A stretch of 18,478 nucleotides of DNA from assembly GCA_963169595.1 (NCBI GenBank), contig CAUJFM010000053.1:1-18478 (forward strand), in the 5' to 3' direction. Shown here piece by piece: positions 13,956 through 18,478 of the stretch (position 1 is the first letter of the stretch; each line of letters starts with the position of its first letter). The stretch is from Bacteroidota bacterium (GTDB lineage: Bacteria; Bacteroidota; Bacteroidia; Flavobacteriales_F; PHOS-HE28). The translations under genes and the position numbers were made by a program. The notes beneath the pieces are model-generated. The model did not search any database and was not told the DNA's origin. It saw only the letters and a list, made by a program, of their open reading frames with translations.

Positions 13956-15467
13956 ATGCCCCTTCGCGGAACGCTCACCCTGCTCACGGCCACGCTGGCC
14001 CTCGCCGCCCTGGCCCAGAACAAACCCGTGCCCGATGCGCCCAAGCGCACCATCGAAGTGCAGATCGGCGGGCTGGAAAAGGACACGGTCTACCTGGCCA
14101 ATTACTACGGCAATAAGCTCTACTATGCGGACACCGCCGTGGCGGATGCCAAGGGGGTGGCCGTCTTCAAGGACCCGAAGGGCTACAAGGCCGGCGTGTA
14201 CGCCGTGGTCGTTCCGGGCCCCAAGTACTTCGAGCTCATCCTGAACGAGCCCGTGGTGAAGCTGGCCACGGACCAGAGCGACCTGGTGGGCCGCATGCAG
14301 GTGAAGCAGTCCAGGGAGAACGAGATCTTCTTCGGCTACATCCGCTTCCTGAACGAGAAGAAGCTGGAAGGCGATGCGCTGCGGGCCCAACTGGATGCGG
14401 CCAAGGACCCCATCGCCCAGGCTTCCGTACGTGCGCGCATGGATGAGCTGGACAAAGCCGTGAAGCAGTACCAGCGCGACCTCGTGGCCAACAACCCCGG
14501 CACGCTGGCCTCTTCCTTGGTGAAGATGAGCATGAACGTGGACCTGCCCGAACCCCGCAAGCCGGACGGCTCACTGGACAGCGCGGCCTCCTACTACCAG
14601 TACCGCGCCCACTTCTGGGACCATTTCGACCTGAGGGACGAACGCCTCGTGCGGGTGCGCGTCTTCGCAGATAAACTGGATGAGTACTTCTCGCGCCTCG
14701 TGCCGCAAGTGCCGGATACGATCAACCGGCTGGCCGATGAGCTCATTGCCCGCGCAGGCGACAGCGGTGAAGTGTTCAAATACATCGTGCACTCCATCAC
14801 CTACAAGTACGAGAGCAGCGACATCATGGGCATGGACGCGGTATTCGTGCACATGGCCCTCACCTACTACTGCCCCCGTGACGGCCGCCCCGGGCGGGTG
14901 GACTGGATGGAACAGGACAAGCTGGACAAGCTGTGCGAGCGCGCACGGAAGATGGCCCCGCTGGTGCTGGGCAGGAAGGCGCCGAACATCATCCTCACCG
15001 ATTCCACGGAGCAGCAGTGGATCTCCATGCACGACCTGAAGGCCGAGTATGTGGTGATCATCTTCTGGGACCCCCACTGCGGGCACTGCAAGAAGGAACT
15101 GCCCGACATTCACAAGGCCTACCTGGAGAAGATGCGGCCGAACGGCATCGAGGTCTACGCTGTGGCTAAGGCCGTGGACGAGTCCCTGATGAAGGACTGG
15201 AAGAAGTTCATCCGGGAGAACAAGCTGGAGTGGGTGAACGTGGCCCTGACGAAGACCGTTTATGAAGAGGCCAAGAAGGATCCGCGCAAGTTCATCCCGC
15301 GGTACACGACCATCGAAAGCCTGAACTATGCGGACACCTACGATGTCTTCAGCACACCGAAGATCTTCCTGGTGGACGGCGAACGGAAGTTCGTGGGCAA
15401 ATCGCTGAGCGCCGACCAGATCTACGACCTGGTGAGCAAGCTGCGCGAACGGAAGGTGAAGCCCTGA
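13956..15467 (+). CDS. Exported TlpA-like thiol-disulfide protein with long N-terminal domain, 503 aa
   Basis: The start at 13956 gives a signal peptide (PLRGTLTLLTATLALAALA, cleavage near residue 20). An ATG at 13932 is in frame but precedes the promoter box. Residues 30-115 look like a DUF4369-type beta domain (IEVQIGGLEKDTVYLANYYG). A mostly helical middle region follows to about 335. The C-terminal thioredoxin-like fold begins near LGRKAPNIIL (338-347), with redox motif CGHC at 375-378 in FWDPHCGHC and the cis-proline in STPKIFL (Pro468). Members reduce or resolve disulfides in the periplasm and are common in Bacteroidota. The exact partner is unknown. The insertion between CGHC and STPK is longer than in small TlpA proteins. 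It lies 118 bases after prfC with its own promoter box and ends convergently with the large repeat-protein gene. Confidence 0.9.
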   Translation: MPLRGTLTLLTATLALAALAQNKPVPDAPKRTIEVQIGGLEKDTVYLANYYGNKLYYADTAVADAKGVAVFKDPKGYKAGVYAVVVPGPKYFELILNEPVVKLATDQSDLVGRMQVKQSRENEIFFGYIRFLNEKKLEGDALRAQLDAAKDPIAQASVRARMDELDKAVKQYQRDLVANNPGTLASSLVKMSMNVDLPEPRKPDGSLDSAASYYQYRAHFWDHFDLRDERLVRVRVFADKLDEYFSRLVPQVPDTINRLADELIARAGDSGEVFKYIVHSITYKYESSDIMGMDAVFVHMALTYYCPRDGRPGRVDWMEQDKLDKLCERARKMAPLVLGRKAPNIILTDSTEQQWISMHDLKAEYVVIIFWDPHCGHCKKELPDIHKAYLEKMRPNGIEVYAVAKAVDESLMKDWKKFIRENKLEWVNVALTKTVYEEAKKDPRKFIPRYTTIESLNYADTYDVFSTPKIFLVDGERKFVGKSLSADQIYDLVSKLRERKVKP

Positions 15468-15592
15468 TCTTCCAGGACCAAGCGTCTGAACGCCGAGCGA
15501 CCCGATCCGTTCGAGCCGGCCCTTGAACGCATGTGGTCCGGAGAGTCCCGATGATCACCGATCGTCGGTAGCGGGTCGACCACCGGCCCGCA
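15468..15592. other. Convergent intergenic region (125 bases)
   Basis: This lies between the stops of the TlpA-like gene and the large repeat-protein gene. It contains a short perfect hairpin ACCGA-TCG-TCGGT at 15557-15569 and, next to it, the larger bulged hairpin listed separately. I see no small gene, promoter box or RNA gene in it. Confidence 0.5.
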
Positions 15593-15597
15593 CTACC
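15567..15597. terminator. Bulged hairpin at the end of the large repeat-protein gene, possible bidirectional terminator
   Basis: GGTA-GCGGG and CCCGC-(AC)-TACC pair around an 11-base loop, with a 2-base bulge. The hairpin overlaps the TAG stop (15593-15595) of the minus-strand gene and lies 100 bases after the stop of the plus-strand TlpA-like gene. No T-tract is present, so confidence is low. Confidence 0.3.
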
Positions 15598-18478
15598 CTT
15601 CGGTCTCCTTGGCCCAGATGGCCTCGGTGATGCTCTGGCCGTTCTTGAAGTAGAAGGTCCCCCACTTGGCGATCACCTTGCTGTACTCGTCGGCCTTGTT
15701 GCCATTGACCACCACGCGACGGATGATCACCTTGTTGCCTTCGGTGTAGCTCTCCTCGGTCACACCCGGGGGATATTCCTGAGCCAGCTTGGACCGGTTG
15801 AAGTCGGCAAAGGCCTTGGGCTGGTCGGGGGGCGTGGCCTCCAACTTGGCCTTCGCCTGGGACCGGGCTTCCGCGCTGGCCTGCACGTAGCGGGCCTCGC
15901 GGGCTTGCTGGGCGCGCTTCTCGTCCTCCACGGCCTGCCGGCCACCGGCCTGCAGCTCCGCTCCGCGTGTCTGCTGCTGGACCACGGCCTCGGCCTGGGC
16001 TTCCGCCGCAGTACGGGCCTGTTCGGTACGTGAGCGGCCAGCCTCGGCCTGTTGGGCCTGGGTGGTCCGGATCTCCTCGGTGGTGCGGGCCACCTCCTCG
16101 GTACGGGCGGCATGGCGCTCATCCCAGGTACGTCCCCGCTCCTCGCGCTGGGCTTGCAGGGCTTGCTGCCCCTCGTGGTTGAGGTTGCGTGCACGTGCGG
16201 CGCGCTCCTGGCGTTCCGCCTCGGCACGGGCCACGGCTTCGCGCTGCGCATCCACCGCCTCGGCGTTCTGCATCCGCCGTCCCTGATCGCCCTCGTACAA
16301 TCCGGCCGCTTGGGACTGCAACTGGCCCTTGCGTTCCACACCTTCCATGCGACGTGTACCGGCCGCGTCCGCGTTGGCGGCTTCCTCGGCCTCCAGGTCG
16401 GAGCGGAACTTGCGGATCCGCTCATACTTCTCGGCCTCCTCGCGTTCACGGGCCTCGCGCATGAACTGCTCGGCCTCCTGCTCCTTGCGGATGTCGATCG
16501 TGGAACTTGTGCGCTCCTTCGGCTTGTTCTCCTGCTGCTGGGCTGCGAGCTCCGCCTCCTGTCGGCGCCGTTCCTGCTCTGCGAGATAACGGTCGATCTG
16601 CTCGATCTTCGAAAGTGGGTAGGCCTCCTGGGGCTTCAGGTCGCTGGCCTGGGCGTAGAGGCCGCGTGCTTCGGAATGCCTGCCGGCCGCCAGCGCTTCA
16701 TCCGCACTGACGATGGCTGAACGGTAGTTCTCCTCCAAGGCCTTCTGCCGCTCACGTTCGGCGCGTTCGCGCTCCTCCGCCGACTGCCGAGCCAGTGCTT
16801 CCTCCTGTTCGCGCTGCAGACGCTCCTGCTCCTGGCGCTGGCGCTCCGCATCAGCGGCCAGCCGGGCCGCTTCCGCATCCTGTTCGGATTTCCGGCGCCG
16901 CTCTTCCTCGGCACGACGACGCTCCTCCTCGCTGCGTGCGGCATCAGCCGCCGCCAGCCTGCGTCGTTCCTCCTCCCCATCGATCGCGGCCAGACGGTCC
17001 TTCGGGTACTTCTCCTCCGGCTTCACGCCGAGCGCGGCATTGTACTTCTCCCGCGCCTTGTCGAACTCGCCGGAAGTGAAGGCCAGATCACCAGCAGCGA
17101 CCAGGTCCCGGTACCTGGCTTCCTGCTCGCTCGCCGCCGCATTGCGTTGCCGTTCCTCCTCCTCCTTGCGCGCCTTCTCGGCTGCGGCGAGCTCGGCGGC
17201 CAACCGGTCGGCCTCGGCCTGACGGGCACGTTCGGCGGCCTCGCGCTCGGCAGCATCCTTGTCGGCCGCGGCCTTGCGGGCCTGCTCGGCCAGGATGCCC
17301 TCGATCTCGGCAAGCCGCGCCTGCGGGTGCGCCTCCTCCGGCTTCACGCCCAGGGCCGCGCTGTAGTCATCTCGTGCCTTATCGTACTGCTTGGCCGCAA
17401 AGGCCTTATCCGCGCTGGCCACCAGATCGCCATACCGTTTGTCGCGGTCCAGCTTCTCGCGGGCAAGCCGCTCCTCCTCCGCCTTGGCCTTGGCCGCTGC
17501 ATCCAACTGCGCCTCGATCGCCGCGATGCGATCCTTGGGGTGCGACTCCTGCGGTTTCAGGTTGGCAGCATCCTTGTAGTCGTTCAGGGCCTCCGAAAGC
17601 TTCTGCGCAGAGAACGCGGCATCCGCCCGGGAAATGAGCGAGGCATAGCGTTCCTCGAGCTCCCTGGCCTTGCGCTCCTCCTCGGCCTTCTTCGCCGCCT
17701 CGGCCACGCGTGCATCCACCTCGGCGATCCGGTCCTTGGGATACTTCTCCTGGGCCTTCACCGTCAAGGCTTCCTGGTATTTGGCCTTGGCCGTGGGGTA
17801 ATCGGCCTTGTCGAACGCGGCATCCGCCGCACCGATGGAGGCATTGTACTTGGCATCCAGTTCCTCCTGCTTGCGGCGGGCCTCGGCGTCCGCCTTGCGC
17901 TGGGTGATCACAGCCAGCTGGTCCTTGGGGTACTTCTCGGCCGGCTTGAGCGTGCCCGCCTCGGTGTACTTCGCCGTGGCCGCATCCCACTGCTCCTTCC
18001 CGAAGGCCTCGTCCGCAGCGGCCAGGGCGGCCTGGTACTTCTCGTCGAGCTCCTTGGCCTTGCGCTCCTCCTCGGCCTTCTTCGCCAGATCGGCCTTGCG
18101 CTTCTGCAACGCAGCGATCTGGTCCTTCGGGTATTGCTCGGACGGCTTCAGCGCAGAGGCCTCCCCGTACTTGGCGATGGCCTCATCCAACCGCTCCTCG
18201 CTCGAGGCTTTCATGGCCTCGCCCAGCATGGCCTGATAACGCTCGTCAAGCTCCTTGGCCTGGCGCTCATCCTCGGCCTTCTTGGCCAGTTCATCCTGCT
18301 TCTGCTTGATCAGCGCCAAGCGGTCCTTGGGATACTTCTCCTCCGGCTTCAAGGTGGAAGCCCCGGTATACTTGGCCGTAGCTTCCTCGTAACGCGCCGC
18401 ATTGAACGCCAGGTCGCCGGCGGTGATGGCCGCCTGGTACTGCTCGGCCAATTCCTTGGCCTTGCGCTCCTCCTCGGC
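15593..18478 (-). CDS. Large TPR-like repeat and coiled-coil protein, C-terminal 961 residues (start outside window)
   Basis: The frame is open to the window edge; an apparent start at 18451 is a leucine codon (TTG) inside a repeat, so the true start is further upstream. Residues are counted here from the edge. Eight degenerate repeats begin at about 12, 79, 146, 209, 276, 347, 454 and 583. Each has about 48 core residues: an ExYxxxIxxAD helix, an F/YxxAxxxY helix resembling one TPR unit, then LKPxEKYPKDRIAxI. A Lys/Glu/Ala-rich helix links them, about 20 residues in early repeats and far longer after the sixth and seventh. Residues 630-880 are Gln/Glu/Arg/Ala-rich and probably coiled coil. 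The last 69 residues form a distinct ordered domain (YTEGNKVIIRRVVVNG, WGTFYFKNGQSITEAIW). No membrane helix is seen. I do not recognise a named function; a structural or scaffold role at the envelope is inference. Confidence 0.85.
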   Translation of the reverse strand, partial: AEEERKAKELAEQYQAAITAGDLAFNAARYEEATAKYTGASTLKPEEKYPKDRLALIKQKQDELAKKAEDERQAKELDERYQAMLGEAMKASSEERLDEAIAKYGEASALKPSEQYPKDQIAALQKRKADLAKKAEEERKAKELDEKYQAALAAADEAFGKEQWDAATAKYTEAGTLKPAEKYPKDQLAVITQRKADAEARRKQEELDAKYNASIGAADAAFDKADYPTAKAKYQEALTVKAQEKYPKDRIAEVDARVAEAAKKAEEERKARELEERYASLISRADAAFSAQKLSEALNDYKDAANLKPQESHPKDRIAAIEAQLDAAAKAKAEEERLAREKLDRDKRYGDLVASADKAFAAKQYDKARDDYSAALGVKPEEAHPQARLAEIEGILAEQARKAAADKDAAEREAAERARQAEADRLAAELAAAEKARKEEEERQRNAAASEQEARYRDLVAAGDLAFTSGEFDKAREKYNAALGVKPEEKYPKDRLAAIDGEEERRRLAAADAARSEEERRRAEEERRRKSEQDAEAARLAADAERQRQEQERLQREQEEALARQSAEERERAERERQKALEENYRSAIVSADEALAAGRHSEARGLYAQASDLKPQEAYPLSKIEQIDRYLAEQERRRQEAELAAQQQENKPKERTSSTIDIRKEQEAEQFMREAREREEAEKYERIRKFRSDLEAEEAANADAAGTRRMEGVERKGQLQSQAAGLYEGDQGRRMQNAEAVDAQREAVARAEAERQERAARARNLNHEGQQALQAQREERGRTWDERHAARTEEVARTTEEIRTTQAQQAEAGRSRTEQARTAAEAQAEAVVQQQTRGAELQAGGRQAVEDEKRAQQAREARYVQASAEARSQAKAKLEATPPDQPKAFADFNRSKLAQEYPPGVTEESYTEGNKVIIRRVVVNGNKADEYSKVIAKWGTFYFKNGQSITEAIWAKETEG
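16583..18478 (-). repeat. Eight in-frame tandem repeats within the large repeat-protein gene
   Basis: Successive units start near 18445, 18244, 18043, 17854, 17653, 17440, 17119 and 16732, giving periods of 201, 201, 189, 201, 213, 321 and 387 bases. All differences are multiples of three. Some linkers are nearly identical in DNA: a 32-base stretch at 18055-18086 recurs exactly at 17665-17696, and a 26-base stretch at 18051-18076 recurs exactly at 18453-18478. The array continues beyond the window edge. Confidence 0.85.

Noticed and set aside
18451..18451. Apparent start codon for the large repeat protein at 18451
   Set aside because: It is a TTG leucine codon inside the conserved KAKELxExY segment of a repeat, and the frame stays open to the window edge.
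16583..18478. Regular repeats that could suggest a CRISPR array
   Set aside because: The period is about 200 bases, repeats are degenerate at DNA level and are in frame within one protein, so this is a protein repeat and not a CRISPR array.

Overview
The window is a GC-rich stretch of a Bacteroidota chromosome, most likely a high-GC Flavobacteriales-type lineage (the rank is inference). Four things point there: a type IX secretion C-terminal sorting domain on a sugar dehydrogenase-like protein, a Bacteroidota-type S8 peptidase, a TlpA-like thioredoxin with a long N-terminal extension, and exact TAnnTTTG '-7' promoter boxes in front of several genes instead of E. coli-type -35/-10 elements. 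Coding density is high. I saw no RNA gene, insertion sequence, phage gene or CRISPR array.

Layout. (1) 1-2350, minus strand: mnmA (tRNA 2-thiouridylase), a lipoprotein and a subtilisin-like peptidase cut by the window edge, separated by 3-4 bases and so almost certainly an operon. Just upstream on the same strand is a secreted MORN/YwqK-like repeat protein (2428-3420). (2) 3506-4802, plus strand: a small TalC-type transaldolase and a YciO-type member of the YrdC/Sua5 family. (3) 4805-7050, minus strand: pcm (isoaspartyl methyltransferase) followed by nnr (NAD(P)HX epimerase/dehydratase), both repair enzymes. The end of nnr lies 2 bases from the end of the YciO-like gene. (4) 7133-10465, plus strand: a Gfo/Idh/MocA oxidoreductase, an unknown lipoprotein and a polyprenyl-phosphate sugar-1-phosphate transferase, which look like a surface-glycan unit. 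A strong hairpin follows. (5) 10516-12132, minus strand: a secreted PQQ-type glucose/sorbosone dehydrogenase-like protein with a T9SS tail. (6) 12236-15467, plus strand: prfC (release factor 3) and a TlpA-like thiol-disulfide protein. (7) 15593-18478, minus strand: the C-terminal 961 residues of a very large repeat and coiled-coil protein whose start lies outside the window.

Much of the gene content is envelope or export related (peptidase, two lipoproteins, YwqK-like protein, sugar transferase, T9SS cargo, TlpA-like protein), interleaved with housekeeping genes for tRNA modification, translation and metabolite or protein repair. The least explained items are the large repeat protein, the near-leaderless promoter arrangement of several genes, a 14-base element shared by two unrelated genes, and the two lipoproteins of unknown function. 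No clearly new multi-gene system is visible.
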